Shown piece after piece: positions 1-12,409 of a DNA stretch of 64,000 bases. Within the stretch, counting starts at the first letter, position 1; every line of letters begins with the position of its first letter. This DNA is from Lagopus muta (Eukaryota > Chordata > Aves > Galliformes > Phasianidae): assembly GCF_023343835.1 (NCBI RefSeq), contig NC_064433.1:53410871-53474870 (forward strand), given 5' to 3'. The notes below the pieces were generated by a model. The model was not told the origin of the DNA, searched no databases, and saw only the letters and a list, made by a program, of their open reading frames with translations. The translations under genes were made by a program, and so were the position numbers.

Positions 1-6
1 TTTCAG

Positions 7-48
7 AAGTAAGCACGTTGAAGGATCTTTTTGGCCTTGCCAGCACTG
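7..48 (+). CDS. APPL2: APPL2 exon: late BAR, TLKDLFGLAS
   Basis: It starts after TTTCAG and ends before GTATGT. It opens with the last two bases of a Glu codon and ends with the first base of the next Glu codon. It encodes VSTLKDLFGLAST in the BAR domain. Confidence 0.88.
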
Positions 49-3000
49 GTATGTTTCCTAGTTTCGTTTGTTTCTAATGATATGCACCTGTTATATCACA
101 GAAGACATTTTTAATCTATGCACACACACATCACATTTCTAAAAGAATAATATTCCTTGTCTACAGAACATGACGTGTCCATGGCAAAGTATAGCAGGTT
201 ACCGAAAAGGAAAGAAAATGAAAAGGTAAAGAACTTGAAAGGGAAAAGGAGAAGTTTTCATCAACCGTTCTGTCTTCATCACTGTAGTGAATCCTCACAT
301 AAACTTATGAACTTTGGAGAGTTCATCAGTTAAATTCACAGTAGCTCTGGAGTACTGGTGATCTAGTTTGTAAGCAGACACAAAGCTTTTAGACGTGAAT
401 TCAGCAGTTATACCTGTTTCTCCAAGCTAGGCAAGTGTTGCTGAACTACAGCCCTTGCAGTCCAGAAGATCTCTTCAGGCAAATAGCCAAATGACTATAA
501 ATGGACCTGTATAGGCCTACTGTTTTACAGCCGATGTGGTGATGCTGTATCACTGGGTGCAATTCATTGCAAAGAGTGTCTCAAAGCCTTGTGCCTGCTA
601 TTTATAAAGCATCCCATTGTTCTGCATCTGCCTGTAAGCTGTCACTTTTGGCACACCAAACTGTGTTGGTGGGGTTGCTCTACGTTTCTTCTTCCCTGCC
701 CACTGGACCACTGTTCCAAAATAATGCCTCTATATGCCAGAAATGTGTGATGGCCCTATGCTGAGAGGGCTTCAGGTCTACAGGATGGTCCTTCAAAGGG
801 TGTGCATTGCAGAACAGAATGTGATACAGCATATTATGAATTATTCATCTCTGTGTTCTGCATTTGGAGGCTTGGGTTGTGATCTGAGCTGCAAACAAGT
901 CTCTTGCATTGAGATCAGATCCAGAATATTAGTTGTGGTAGTTTTGTAGTTAATAACCACAGAGACTGCCCAAATGCTTAAGTATTTTACAGAACAGGGC
1001 TTAAAGTTGATTTGGGTTTTGGATTTCTTATGTTAGTTTCTCATCCTTCATGTTAATGAACCTTCTGTAATGAACCTTGTCTAAAGATAACTTGAAAATG
1101 ATCAGTAAATGTATCCTTAGGCACAGTAATAATTTGTCAACCTACTTACCAATTTTTGTTTAGCATAAGGCAGAAGTGGCAAAAGAAGTGGCGAATGCAA
1201 GGAGAAAGCAGCATCTTTCATCTCTGCAATATTACTGTGCCCTTAATGCTCTGCAGTACAGGAAGAGAGTGGCAATGATGGAACCTATGCTAGGATATAC
1301 AAGAGGACAGGTATGGACAATAAAACTACAGTTAGGCCTCTCCCTGGGAAAAGTAAAACACTGCAGCCTGGATTGATCAATTTACGAGAACTGACAAATG
1401 AAAACAGAGACAAATAACCCAAAACTTTATTCAGCATGCCTGGGTTCTAACAGCTGTTTACATTTGTGACAAGTAGTTCAGTGTTTAGGTATCAAAGAGA
1501 GATACCAGTGTAGGGGGGGAGGGGAACATACTGTACACTGGTATGCAAAATCTGCCTGGGGTTAATTCTTTCACAGCTTTCAGTGCAACAGCATTTACTT
1601 CTGCTGTTTAGTCAGTGTCTGCATAAACTCTCCTATGTAGCATTCCCCCTCCTGGCACATAATGCTCAGCATACTGATGAGGAGTGCACACCACAAGGAA
1701 CAGAGCATGCCCTGGAGAACTAGAAGAACAGAACAGTAGGGTGGACTGAGCATAAGGCTGGGAAATCCTGTGTCTAATCTTCATTCTGCCAGCAATTTGT
1801 TGTAATGGCTGAACACACATTTCTCAAAACTGTGAGATGAGGTATTAATACTGTGAATTTGACTCTCCAGGATGTTAGGAGGATTAATAAGCCAGTGCAT
1901 TTTTGCTGGTAATGTTCTCTGTATAAAATAGGTATTTAATGAGAATTCAGTCACTTTTCCCAGCATGGTAGTTGATACTGCTTCTTTGTTTTATAATTGT
2001 TTATCCTGAGCAAAAGAACTGCACCAGTTTCCCTTTTGTGGAAGACAAACAACTTCCTTTATCTGGAAAAACTGCCATATCCCAGTGCTTTGTGCAGGAA
2101 AGTCTCAGGTTGTCATGGGAAAGGCAGAATGGCCAGAAGCCAGTTGATTTTGATGCTTAAATCATGATGTTTAAATGAGAATCACTCTTCAGTTTTTAAA
2201 CTGTATATTTTCTTTATGAATGATTCAAAACATGTGGCCAGTACTTCACATTTCCAAAGAAAGAGCAGAACATAAGGAATTTTTAAAAGTAATGGCTAAT
2301 GTACAGGATTTACTTGACTGAAAACTGTCCTCAAAGTCTAAACTGGACACGCCAATCCCTCATTATGGTCAGTGGAATGCAGTGTTCTTCCCTCCTGCAG
2401 TAGGCTTCTGAAATAATAGGTAAAGCATTCTTGAAGAGAGTCTGCTTTCTCTCCTTTGTAAAGGGAGTCTGTGGCCAAGCATACAGTTGCAGAAATCTGA
2501 GATGTGAGTAAGAGGAATCCTATGACCCAGAATTAGGGAAAATGAGTGGAATCACAAGTAGTGTTGTGTTAAATAAACTGCTTAACTGCAAGTAATTGTT
2601 TTGAAGTTTCTGCTTTTCTTTCTAGAATAGTTTGCTAAATGTTACCCATAAAACTAATTAATTACACACACACACCACAAGCCATGTTCGTGTTCCTAGT
2701 GTGCCCCAGAGCAAGAATCCAAGATAAAGCCTACATGGAACTGTGTGGCTGCGCTGTTGAATGCTGGCTGAGCCATACTGGCAAGGTGAATGCAGCTTCC
2801 TCAGTAAAAAGCACACTTTGGTCTTTGTGGCTTTATTTTAGTTCCTTTAGTAGAACAAAATCCATGGTAAAGCTATAGAACTGATTGCTCTGGAGATGTG
2901 TGCTAGCACAGCTACACTTCATCATTTTCCTGACTGACTTCAGAGATTTCCAGGTTGGTCACTAAATGTAATGGATGATTCACATCCCATTCCTGTTGAT

Positions 3001-6000
3001 AAGGTGACGTTGCATGCAGTGTGCAGTGGACTTATAACACCACAGACCCAATTCTGCATGGTGCCAGTGTGGGAGAAGGCTGCCTGTTCCCTCTTTGTGG
3101 TCAGTCAGCAAGTTCATTGCAAACATACCTTCAGCAGCCAATAGCTTATGTGTGAAAAAGGGCATATGAGAGCGTGGAAAGGTGCAAAAGAGAAAAGTAC
3201 AAAGGAAGGCAACACGGTTGTTTTAGCCATTATTTTGCCAGCCCAAAGCATCAGTCACGATGGGACCAGTGTTAACGCAGCCCCCACAATCTGTTATGTG
3301 TCTGCCAGAACAGAGATGACTTCCAGTGTCCCTTCTTTATATTTTTCAGATCAACTTTTTTAAGAAAGGAGCGGAGATGTTTTCCAAAAGATTGGACAGC
3401 TTTTTGACATCTGTTTCTGACATGGTTCAGAGGTGACATAATACTTTCATTTCTTTTTGTTTGTTCCTTTGAATTCTGAGTAATAGCACTGTAACCTTTC
3501 GCACATAATAGATAGTGCCACTGTTTGTGACACAGGAGAGTGCTTCCGTGCTTGTGCTGCACTGTTGGATGTGCTTTGGTACAGCAGCAAGTGGAAAGGT
3601 GGGGGGATGTTTGTACACATAAAGGAAAGTACCATCAGTGCACTGAGGAGTATTTTTACAGTGTAGCCAGGGAAGCATTCAGATGCTTTCCTATACCACA
3701 GTGTCTCTTCATGAACACAAAAGCATGACATTTGGGCTTGAAATGGGTTAATAGAATTAATATAATGAAGGGAAAGTGCATTCTGAATTAGAGGTATTTA
3801 TACTTTTTGGCTCTTCTGTAATAATAATCACAGATTGTTATTACAGCAACCTTCTGAATAAGCATTTAGGACTCGTAGTGTTTGGTGTTGTGGCTACACA
3901 GGGTAATTAAAGCTCCTTGCCCTAGAGACAGAACTTATCACATCCAGGCTGGGCTGTGTCAGCTCACTGCGTTCACCCTGCTTTGTTTAAGTACCTACTG
4001 CAATAAACTGCCCCACTTTTGTGCTTCTGCTCTCGAGATCCTTTCTTCCTTGTTCCCACTCTTTGTCATTGTCTGTTCTAGTGAAGATTGACTTTAATTA
4101 TAATTAAGTCCTTGTAAATGTTGTAAACTTTACATTTAAAACATCATCGCATTTGAGAGAACACTCATCATTTATTTTAAATCAGGAGGAACACTGAACT
4201 GAACTCTTTGCTTTATAGCTTCATACCTTTCATACTGGAGTGTATCCAAATCATTACTTACTCTGACTTGGTGGCATTTTAAATAATGCATTCTTGTTAA
4301 TTTGAGAACAGTGCTATAAGTAATCTCCCTGTGTAGGAGACTGCCTTTCTCTAAATCATTTTTTATACCCTATAACTTTATGCTTATTTATGTCTCTTTC
4401 CGAGCTCAATTCTGAGTTAAATTCCTCTACATTCTGCATAGTGCTTGTACAATTTGGAGGCTGGGCTTTCAGCTCCCTTGAAGTAGTGCCCTTCATTAAG
4501 AGCAGGCACGTTGCCTGTGCCTTACAGGCACGGGGAGAATCTCACCACTGGATCATCACTGTACAATAAGCACTTGTTGAAAAGTCTGGCATCTGTGTTC
4601 TAGATAAGACACGACACTGAATGGAAGCAAAAATAGACTGCTATATTTGTCTGGGTCTGGTTTCGATGTTTTTCTGTTACGCAGCAAAGCTGGAAAGGGC
4701 AACTCAGATGTAACTGGTGCAGTTGTGTGACGTCTTTGGAAAACCCCAAAGAGGAGCTCACAGAACTGTGAATGGCTTTGTACAGCTAAGCACTTACTGA
4801 CACAGGACATGGTTTCATAACTAAAGGTTATACAGCCACTGAAAAACGTGCTGCCCCCTCCTTTCCTCCTTTAGTGCTGGGGATCACAAGGCCTCCGTGA
4901 GTCAGCTCTGCTTGCTAATCAAACTGAAAGCTTTTTCTAAGATTTGTTTTCCTTTGGAACAAGCTGAGGAGAGCCACTGCAGATAGAGAATTTCAGCACT
5001 GATGTAGTCTTGCGTCTGTTTAAGCTGACTGTGAAACTGACTCTTCATTTTTAGAAGTATATTAATCTATTTAGTAAATACTACTAGCAGTGTCAAAACA
5101 CATTAGAAAGGATAAACTATTGGAATATTCTCACTAACCATTTGGGCTAGCTGCCACAAAAGTGTATATGGAATTGACAGCTTTTCCTATCTTTCTATCC
5201 TGAAGATAAGAAAGGTGGGCCTTAGGAAGAGGATTTCAGTCTCAGGAACTCCAAAGATGCTGGGGCAGTTTTGTTTTTATGAAATACAGGCTCTGTACAG
5301 CCTGTATCATGTACTCATGTACTCCAGAAGGGCAGCAAATAGGGGTAAAAGATGCTTAAAGCACAGGTGTCCAGTCTTAAATGCCTTCTAAGTTGAGCAG
5401 TGACAAAAACTCTTATCTTCCTACCCCATAAGTTTTCCTAATATCCTAGGAACCTACTCTAGGGAATCTCTTTTAGCAGCAGAAGTGGAGTAGATAGTCT
5501 CCACAGGTCCCTTCCACCCCTTATGTTTCAGTGACTGTGATAATTTTGGTAAAGATAAAAAAGAAATCAAACATTTACTGGTATTGTTTCTCTGGAAGTC
5601 CTAGGACAGCTGCTGCAGTGTGGCCCTTGAGAGGTGAACTCATCCGGTCACCTGCTGAGAGCAGGACCTGCTTGAGCAGAGTGCCCAAGGCTGTGTCCAG
5701 TTGAACTTTGAGTCGCTTTCTATCTCACATGTACAGTATCTTGCTACAGCTTGTGTCCATTGTCTTTCATCTAACACTGCACACCTCCAAGAAGGGCTGT
5801 TCCATCTGCTTCCATCTGTCTCCATCTGCTTTATTCTCTGTCACTAGGTTATTAAGCTAGCTCCTCTTCATCTTCATGTCATAAGGCTGGAAAACAATTC
5901 TACAGCCTTTTCTCATGTCACGTGCTCTGCTTTCCTGTCTTGTTCTTTGTTTCTGATTTTCTTGTGCTGGGGCACCAAAACTAGACACAGTGTCCTACGG

Positions 6001-9000
6001 GAGGCTCACAAACCACTGGATAGGTGGGAATTATGACTTCAGTGAGCTGCTAACTGTACTATTGCTCCTGCAGCCCAAGATGTAGCTGGCATTTTTTTTT
6101 CCTTAGGAGCATGGTGCTGGTTTGTGTCGCAGGACCTTCGGTCCTTTGCTGAAATCTTTCTACTCAGATGCCTCCTGGTGTTTGCTGTTGGATGGGGTTT
6201 CTCCATCCCAGACTTTGCCTTTGCTGAACTTCACGAGGTTCTCATTTGCCCATTGGGCAGCTTGCCAAGGTCCTCTTTATACATTTAAATGGATTCATAT
6301 ATAATCTCAGCTGATATGTTTTGTTCATCTTGGGTCACAGATGTTATCTGTATCCTGCTATGAACTGACTAATGGTGGCTCTGAATTTGTTTTGTTTTGT
6401 TTCTCAGCATACAGGGAGAGTTGGATGCCGAAGCTGAAAAAATGAGGATATCCCAGCAGGACTTAATTTCAGTTAATGAGTCTGTTTACACCCCAGACTC
6501 CGATGTAACTTCACCTGCTATCAATAGGAATCTCATCCAGAAGGCTGGCTACCTTAATCTTAGAAAGTAAGACAGTTGTTGCTGCCTGCTGCTTTCTGTA
6601 ATTGCTGACTAGTTGCTTTGTTATTGGGTTTTTTTGGTCTTCAAGACTGCTCAGATAATGATGCTTTAGGCTCCTGAATCGCTGTGGTATCTTTATCCTT
6701 CAACTCCTAAGTGTTTCTGTCACCTCTGAAAACGTGTTTGAGAAGCTTAAACCCAATTAGAGGCATTTGATACAATTCCCCCGAAAACAGAATTTTACTT
6801 CTGGTTGAATTTGCCTTCGGGGATGATTTTCTGTGATTAGCTGGGTAAAAGTTAGAAGCCTGTATGTCTGGGCTCAGATTGTTCCCAGTTCTTAGGGCTC
6901 AGGAAAACAAACTGTTTACAGAGAACAGCTATCTTTTGTATTTAACATAAGTTTTCATAAGCCGCCTCCTTTGCATAAACACAAGTTTTATGGACCATAC
7001 AAGTTAAATGTATGCCATACATAGAGTTACCTCTGCAGATTTTCCAAATAAAATCTTCCAGTACCTTTCAGAGGAGCTGTGTATACAGCAGCAAAGTTAG
7101 GGACACAGGGTAACCTGGTCTTTGTAACTGAAAAAAGAAGTTGATTTCTGTCTTATTTATAATATTCCTTTCTTGTTTTTCTTGTATTGGATACTTAGGA
7201 TTTCTAGCAGCATTCTGAGTGCTGGGTTACAATATAACAGAAGGGATTTCATACAAGGCAGATAAGCTTTGAGATTCTGCAGAAGACGCTTACAGTGTCT
7301 CTGTTCCAAAATTGCTTGTGCTGCTCATCAGCTTGAAAATAAATACTTAAAATTTTTTTTTTTTAATCAAGCTTGATAGTATTTCATGTTAGCTACCCAG
7401 TGCTAACAACTCATGTGTTCCATAACTAGGAGATACTGCAGAGAATCTTCTTACCTTGGGATGTTTAGAATTAGAAAACCCCATCCAGGCTGGATTGAGC
7501 AACTTGATCTGGTGAGAGATGTCCTATAGCAGGAGGGTTAGAACGAGATGATCTTAAACATCCCTTCCAACCTCAACCATTCTATGAGATTAATTCTTCA
7601 ACTTAGATTAACAATTAATCTCTGCTAGGAATAGGTGTTGATTTTACTTTTCATCATTAAAAATTTTGCACGCCTGAGCATAAAGTTCAGGGTACCTTTG
7701 AAGTTTCTTTAGGCCACGGGGAGTCATTTTTAAATAGTAATGAGTTTTTATCATTGCATCTTCTTTTTAGTAAAACAGGGCTGGTGACTACAACTTGGGA
7801 AAGACTGTATTTCTTCACCCAAGGTGGCAACTTGATGTGTCAGCCCAGGGGAGCAGTAGCTGGAGGATTGATTCAGGACCTGGACAACTGCTCTGTTATG
7901 GCTGTGGACTGCGAAGACAGAAGATACTGCTTTCAGATCACTACTCCTACAGGCAAAACGTATGAGAGACAGGCTCTATTGAGGACAGCCAGTCACACCT
8001 GCCTGTTCAGATATTGTTTCATGTAAAACTTGCTTGCTGTAATAGCAAGCCTTTCTGGGTTTCTAGAAAGTTGTTAACTAAGAGTGTGTTCATTCCCGTC
8101 TTCCCCAACAAGTGTCTGAAGGGCAAAGGCAGCATCCTTTAGCTGCAGCCTGTTTGTGACTTTTGTTCCTTTAAAAATTAATGGAGACATGGTCTATTGA
8201 CTCTATAAGACTGGGAGTCCTTCTGTCCACTGCTAGCACTGATACAGTGTGTTTGAATTCTAGGGGTATAACTCTTCAAGCAGAAAGCAGGAAGGAATAC
8301 GAGGAGGTAAAAATATTGTCTAAATGTTGTCATTCTTGTATGAATGTGAGCGCGAAGTGTTCAGCTTTCATTTTTTGCCTTCTAGTGGATTTGTGCCATC
8401 AACAACATCTCCAGACAGATCTATCTCACCGACAATCCAGAGGTGGGAGATTGTTGCCATTTTTCAGTCCATTCCTTACCATTTGCTTTACTGTTGTTCA
8501 TTACGTGACAATGCATCCAATGTTGCTCTGTTCTGTTTTGTTTTCCTAGGCAGCCGCAATCAAGTTAAATCAGACAGCCCTACAGGCAGTGACTCCCATT
8601 ACTAGCTTTGCAAAAAAACATGAAGCTCACCATCCCAGGTACTGCACTCACTTTCATGGACATGAGACTGCTGCCTGCTCAGTCACACTCCTTTCATGTG
8701 GCAGCAGTCACCCAGGAGAAGGTCCTGCCTTTACTATCTTATGTGTTCCAGCAAGTTCTTTCTGAAGCTACCTGCTGAAAGCCAGAAGGGATGCAAAGTG
8801 TCAAGGGTAACTTATTGTTCCACAGCACAGTAAAGGAACAACTTGTGATGTGGATAATACAGCAGAGCTCCCATTGTACACTGAAATATTCTTGCCCATT
8901 ATCTCAACTAATTCCTGTCAGTCCGTCACAGGAGGATGCCTCACTGTGCTGTCAGAGTAATTACTGTTGTTCTCATGTGCTCATTCAAGTCAGTCAATCA

Positions 9001-12000
9001 GTCTTTGAAGAAGATGCAGGAAGAGATCTGTATGTGACACTTCTTAATTATCGCATTGCTTGTGGCCATAGAAGATCTCAAAAACTGGCCAGGATTCACC
9101 TGTTCAGAAATAAGTCCAGATCTCTGCTCTTTGAACTGGTCACCAGACTGCAAATATGGCCACCAGAGGGCAGGGAGGCAAACAGCAGCATGTTCCTGGC
9201 AGTCAGTCCACATACAGTTGATCGGCACTAGAGTTTAATATACCAACAATTTATTTGTTTCTAAATAATTGTAGCTATAAAAAATAGGACAGATTTTACA
9301 TTAGACTTCAGTAATACTCGTTTATGTCAATGAATACTGCTTCAATCCACTTTGGATCTTGGGATAATCTTGTCTCCCTTCCAAAGCACAGATGTGGCAC
9401 TGATTAATTTTTTTTTTTTCCCCTTTTTAATTTTAGCCAGAATGTAAAGAATACAGATAATGGTAAAACAACTCCCAGTGAATCAGCTGGCATTCAGGAC
9501 TCCACACAACTTATTGCTCTTGGAACACCGATTCAGTTTGATATTGTACTGCCTGCCACAGAATTCCTGGACCAGAATAGAGGTGGCAGGTAAGGTCAGA
9601 GATGGTGATTTCTCACGTTAGCAGAGTGATTTTTGGAGGGGAGTATCAGGGGTTACAGCATTTATATGTGGTGACCAGAATCTATCATGATAATTTCCAT
9701 TCTTCTTTCACAGGCGTGCAAACCCATTTGGGGAGTCTGAAGATGGTAGCAAAGATGAGGAGGAAGGTCAGTGCTTCATTTTCTCAGATAAAAGCAGCCA
9801 TGATCTCAGGCTTAATTCAGCCCTCTCCAGTGTCTCTTAATGAAAGCACGTGGCATCGTGGAGCAGGAGCAGCAACCCATAGTATAGTTAAAGCTGGTTG
9901 TGTTTCAGAAGCCTGTCTGTTAAATATCGCTGCCTGTGAATCCAAACACTTTCCTCGACAGTCCAAGCTTTATTGCAAATTAGGTTTATTTCAAAAGTCT
10001 ACAGGCAAAAAGATTTGGTCTCCTTAGATCTGCTGGCCCACTGCAAAGCAGGATGGCTCACAGAGGGGCTATGAGAAGCAGGCACCTCTACACCATCAGC
10101 AGCAGCAGCACCTTGAGCCGCTGCAGGACATGGCAGTGTGCAATGCCCGGTGCCTGCCGTGTCTCAGCTGGATTGCCATAGCACAGCTGAAGTGTAGCAT
10201 TCTTTGTGATGCTGCCACTTGAGGCAGCTTAAAACTGGGTCAGAGCAGCACCTGGCACATAGAAGGCAATGACCACCCACATGTTTATATGTTTATCTCT
10301 GTTTTTCCAAGGGGAAAGAAAGTGACTCCATCAATATTTCCAACTGCTAGGAAATGGAAGTAGCACATGAGAGAAGTTATGCCTTTTATCTTCCAGATTC
10401 GCTCTTGCAGCAGATGTTCGTCGTTCGGTTTTTAGGATCCATGGCTGTTCAGTCAGACAACACAAGCGAGGTGATTTATGAAGCCATGAGACAAGTGTTA
10501 GCTGCTCGTGCGATCCATAACATATTCCGCATGACTGAGTCTCATCTCATGGTCACCAGCAAGAACCTGAGGTACTGCAAAATTGTCATTACTTATCCCA
10601 TGTCAGTATGCTGTTTTATTCATGAAACTTAGGATGAGGATTTTCTCCCTCTCCAAGAAATGCACCTTCAAAGGAGAGAGACCCTGAGATTGACTTCACT
10701 TAAAAGAATATCCTTCTGTCTTCAGTTCTAAGAACATCCTGCCAAAATGTAGAGGGGGCAAGTGGGGCTGTAAAATCCTACGAATGCTCTGTCCTGTTGT
10801 CAGTAGTGTCACCGTAGAGTATGTTTGGACAAGATTTCAACTGGAGCACATGTTTGTAGCACACATACAGCATTAGCTTCTGCCCACTGGATGCTCACCA
10901 AACTGGTGATTCCAAAGGTCGATGTGACCAACACGTTATGCAGCTGGGAGTTGGTCTAGAGTTATTCTTTGCCATTGACTGACTTGAAATCACAATAAAA
11001 CATTTGATGCCATGCATATGTTTCCTCACCAGTAAAACTGATACACTGATTGCCTTATAATTATAAAGCACCTTGATGTTACTGATAAGAATTGCTCTAA
11101 AAATATCTACTTTTTTTTTCCCCTACATGTAATTACAGATTAATAGATCCTCAAACGCAAGTTACACGAGCCAGTGTAAGTAACTTTGTTTTGAATCTGC
11201 TTTTCTATCAGAGCATTGAATGCTTAGGCCCGTGAGCCTGAGCTCTTGACCAAGCCAGCTACATGCTGATTAAAAAAGGCTTTTATTACAATTTTCCAGT
11301 TTGAACTTGCCACTGTGACTCAGTTTGCTGCTCATCAGGATAACAAGAGACTCATTGGTTTTGTGGTCCACCTCCGTGAGACCCCAGGAGAAGAATCCAT
11401 GAGTGCATATGTTTTTGAGAGCAACACAGAAGGAGAAAAGGTTTGCATAACGTTTGTTAAAATACTTTGTTTCTATGCAATACTACAGTGAAGTAGTATT
11501 CTGCCTCTCCTTTTACACCCCTATTTAAGTTTGCACTGATACTTCTGTTTTAATCCTGATTAAGCAGCAAAACCAATAACAAAAACCTGAACTTTATGCA
11601 CATCTCTGATTTCAGATCTGCTATGCCATTAGCTTGGGAAAAGAAATTGCAGAGGCGCAGAAGGTAAGCATATCGATTCCTCACAGTGCTTGTTTTGCTG
11701 CATGTTTTTCTGCGTTTTCCACCCATTACTGTTTCATTTCTAAGTTAGAACTCCTATTCTTTTCTCCTTTAGGGAGGGAAAAAAAACCAACCACAAAGGT
11801 TTTCCATTTAAAATAGATGGCAATGTTACCCAGCCTGTTGTATGAACACATTCATGTGAAGATATGACACCGCTGCAGTAACATTTCCTGCATGTTTTCA
11901 CCACTGCAACTGTAGAACAAGTTGGGGGAATGAGCTTTTAGTCACGTGCAGTAAGCACACTAAATAAGAACTGGGGTTTTGGTTTTGTTTTTAAAGTTTT

Positions 12001-12409
12001 TTCTCCTTGTTTTTCAGTAATTATAGCAGTGGCAGGTAAGAAAAGCTCAGAATAATGACATTTTTACTTACCTAAGAGGTGTTCTGCTGAAAGGGATTAC
12101 GTTTCAAAACCTTAAGCCACAATTATTCCCAATAAAACCTTTATGTTAAATGTTGTCAAAAGGAAAAGAAAAAAAACAAACAACATAAAAACCTCAAGTT
12201 GCAAAGCATTAACATGTGCTGGAGAAAAGGTGCTCCTCTAAAAGATTGCTTTTGCCTACTGAACTTTTGTTTTCCTTCAGGACCCAGAAGCATTAGCTCA
12301 GCTGATGAAGTCTGTGCCCTTCACAAACGATGGGAAGTTTGTGCTGCTGAACGATCAGTCAGAAGAGGATGGAGCCACACGTGAAGAAGGAGAGGAGTCA
12401 GAAGCATGA
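7..12409 (+). CDS. APPL2: APPL2, 3' part of the gene (16 coding exons, spliced)
   Basis: APPL2 is an adaptor with BAR, PH and PTB domains that binds Rab5-positive early endosomes and links receptors to signalling. Sixteen exons join in phase to about 533 codons plus stop, beginning near human-equivalent residue 126, so roughly five upstream exons lie before the window. Exons: 7-48, 167-225, 1164-1310, 3350-3432, 6408-6566, 7771-7959, 8264-8306, 8386-8442, 8550-8638, 9437-9589, 9714-9766, 10397-10571, 11139-11175, 11300-11440, 11616-11663, 12281-12409. Late BAR domain comes first, then PH (about residues 277-375), a variable linker and PTB (about 483-616). Peptides such as QYYCALNALQYRK fit APPL2 rather than APPL1, as does the position next to WASHC4. 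The PH-PTB linker and acidic tail diverge from human and make the protein about six residues shorter. Family assignment rests on remembered sequence. Confidence 0.95.
167..225 (+). CDS. APPL2: APPL2 exon: BAR, MAKYSRLPKRKENEK
   Basis: Bounded by CTACAG and GTAAAG; ends in phase 0. It encodes a lysine/arginine-rich part of the curved membrane-binding BAR dimer. Confidence 0.93.
1164..1310 (+). CDS. APPL2: APPL2 exon: BAR, QYYCALNALQYRK
   Basis: 49 codons, phase 0 at both ends, bounded by TTTAG and GTATGG. It encodes the most recognisable APPL2 BAR helix, with QHLSSLQYYCALNALQYRK and MMEPMLGY. Confidence 0.95.
1311..3349 (+). other. APPL2 intron, no recognised content
   Basis: About 2 kb of AT-rich intron with a short CA stretch near 2665. 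I see no exon or repeat family. Confidence 0.6.
3350..3432 (+). CDS. APPL2: APPL2 exon: BAR, INFFKKGAEMFSKR
   Basis: 27 codons plus AG, preceded by TTTTTCAG. The donor GTGACA matches consensus poorly. It encodes INFFKKGAEMFSKRLDSFL, the last BAR helix region. Confidence 0.94.
5440..5545 (+). mobile_element. CR1 3' end fragment, degenerate
   Basis: The segment containing GTCTCCACAGGTCCCTTCCA matches the usual CR1 3' terminal pattern (GATCTCYRRAGGTCCCTTCCAACC), much diverged. Confidence 0.5.
5965..6290 (-). mobile_element. Old CR1 fragment in APPL2 intron
   Basis: Reads as the CR1 reverse-strand series: GGGGCACCAAAACTAGACAC, then CAGCCCAAGATGTAGCTGGC, GCAGGACCTT and TGAACTTCACGAGGTTCTC. It is the C-terminal ORF2 region, heavily mutated. 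Confidence 0.7.
6408..6566 (+). CDS. APPL2: APPL2 exon: BAR-PH junction
   Basis: 159 bases between TTCTCAG and GTAAGA. It encodes the end of BAR (EAEKMRISQQDL), the linker SVYTPDSDV and the first PH strand, NLIQKAGYLNLR. Confidence 0.96.
7480..7590 (+). mobile_element. CR1 3' end fragment in APPL2 intron
   Basis: CATCCAGGCTGGATTGAGCA, AGCAGGAGGGTTAGAACGAG and CCATTCTATGAGAT are CR1 3' UTR landmarks in order. Confidence 0.85.
7771..7959 (+). CDS. APPL2: APPL2 exon: PH core
   Basis: 189 bases after TTTTTAG. It encodes the PH core with TTWERLYFFTQGGNLMCQ, DNCSVMAVDCEDRRYCFQI and the phosphoinositide-facing loops. The reading frame runs open past the exon into a GTATGA donor. Confidence 0.97.
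8264..8306 (+). CDS. APPL2: APPL2 exon: PH, ITLQAESRKEYEE
   Basis: 43-base microexon between TTCTAG and GTAAAA. It completes a Thr codon and encodes GITLQAESRKEYEE, a PH strand. Confidence 0.94.
8386..8442 (+). CDS. APPL2: APPL2 exon: PH C-terminal helix
   Basis: 19 codons, phase 0 to 0, between TTCTAG and GTGGGA. It encodes WICAINNISRQIYLTDNPE; its first Trp is the near-invariant PH-helix Trp. Confidence 0.96.
8550..8638 (+). CDS. APPL2: APPL2 exon: after PH
   Basis: 29 codons plus AG, bounded by TTCCTAG and GTACTG. It encodes AAAIKLNQTALQAVTPITSF at the start of the PH-PTB linker. Confidence 0.95.
9437..9589 (+). CDS. APPL2: APPL2 exon: variable PH-PTB linker
   Basis: 153 bases between ATTTTAG and GTAAGG. 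The first half is poorly conserved (Ser/Thr/Asn-rich). The second half, TPIQFDIVLPATEFLDQNR, is strongly conserved. Confidence 0.93.
9714..9766 (+). CDS. APPL2: APPL2 exon: acidic linker, NPFGESED
   Basis: 53 bases between TTTCACAG and GTCAGT. It encodes RRANPFGESEDGSKDEEE, an acidic stretch just before the PTB domain. Confidence 0.9.
10397..10571 (+). CDS. APPL2: APPL2 exon: PTB, first half
   Basis: 175 bases between CTTCCAG and GTACTG. It encodes the first PTB strand and helix: QMFVVRFLGSMAV, EVIYEAMRQVLAARAIHNIF and RMTESHLMV. Confidence 0.97.
11139..11175 (+). CDS. APPL2: APPL2 exon: PTB microexon
   Basis: 37 bases between TTACAG and GTAAGT. It encodes LIDPQTQVTRAS, a PTB strand. Confidence 0.95.
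11300..11440 (+). CDS. APPL2: APPL2 exon: PTB, second half
   Basis: 47 codons, phase 0 to 0, between TTTCCAG and GTTTGC. It encodes TQFAAHQDNKRLIGFVVHL and YVFESNTEGEK. Confidence 0.97.
11616..11663 (+). CDS. APPL2: APPL2 exon: PTB C-terminal helix
   Basis: 16 codons, phase 0 to 0, between TTTCAG and GTAAGC. It encodes ICYAISLGKEIAEAQK. Confidence 0.95.
12281..12409 (+). CDS. APPL2: APPL2 last coding exon and stop
   Basis: Preceded by TTCCTTCAG. It encodes DPEALAQLMKSVPFTNDGKF, then an acidic tail ending EESEA and TGA at 12407-12409. The terminal SEA matches the human C-terminus, while the acidic stretch before it differs. Confidence 0.96.
   Translation, partial: DPEALAQLMKSVPFTNDGKFVLLNDQSEEDGATREEGEESEA

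Noticed and set aside
9602-10027. 141-codon + strand frame over an APPL2 exon
   Set aside because: It only overlaps exon 9714-9766 in part, runs through introns, and is not the phase-consistent frame.
7-12409. APPL1 instead of APPL2
   Set aside because: BAR, PH and PTB peptides fit APPL2 better (CALNALQYRK rather than CALNTLQYKK), and the neighbour WASHC4 matches the APPL2 locus.
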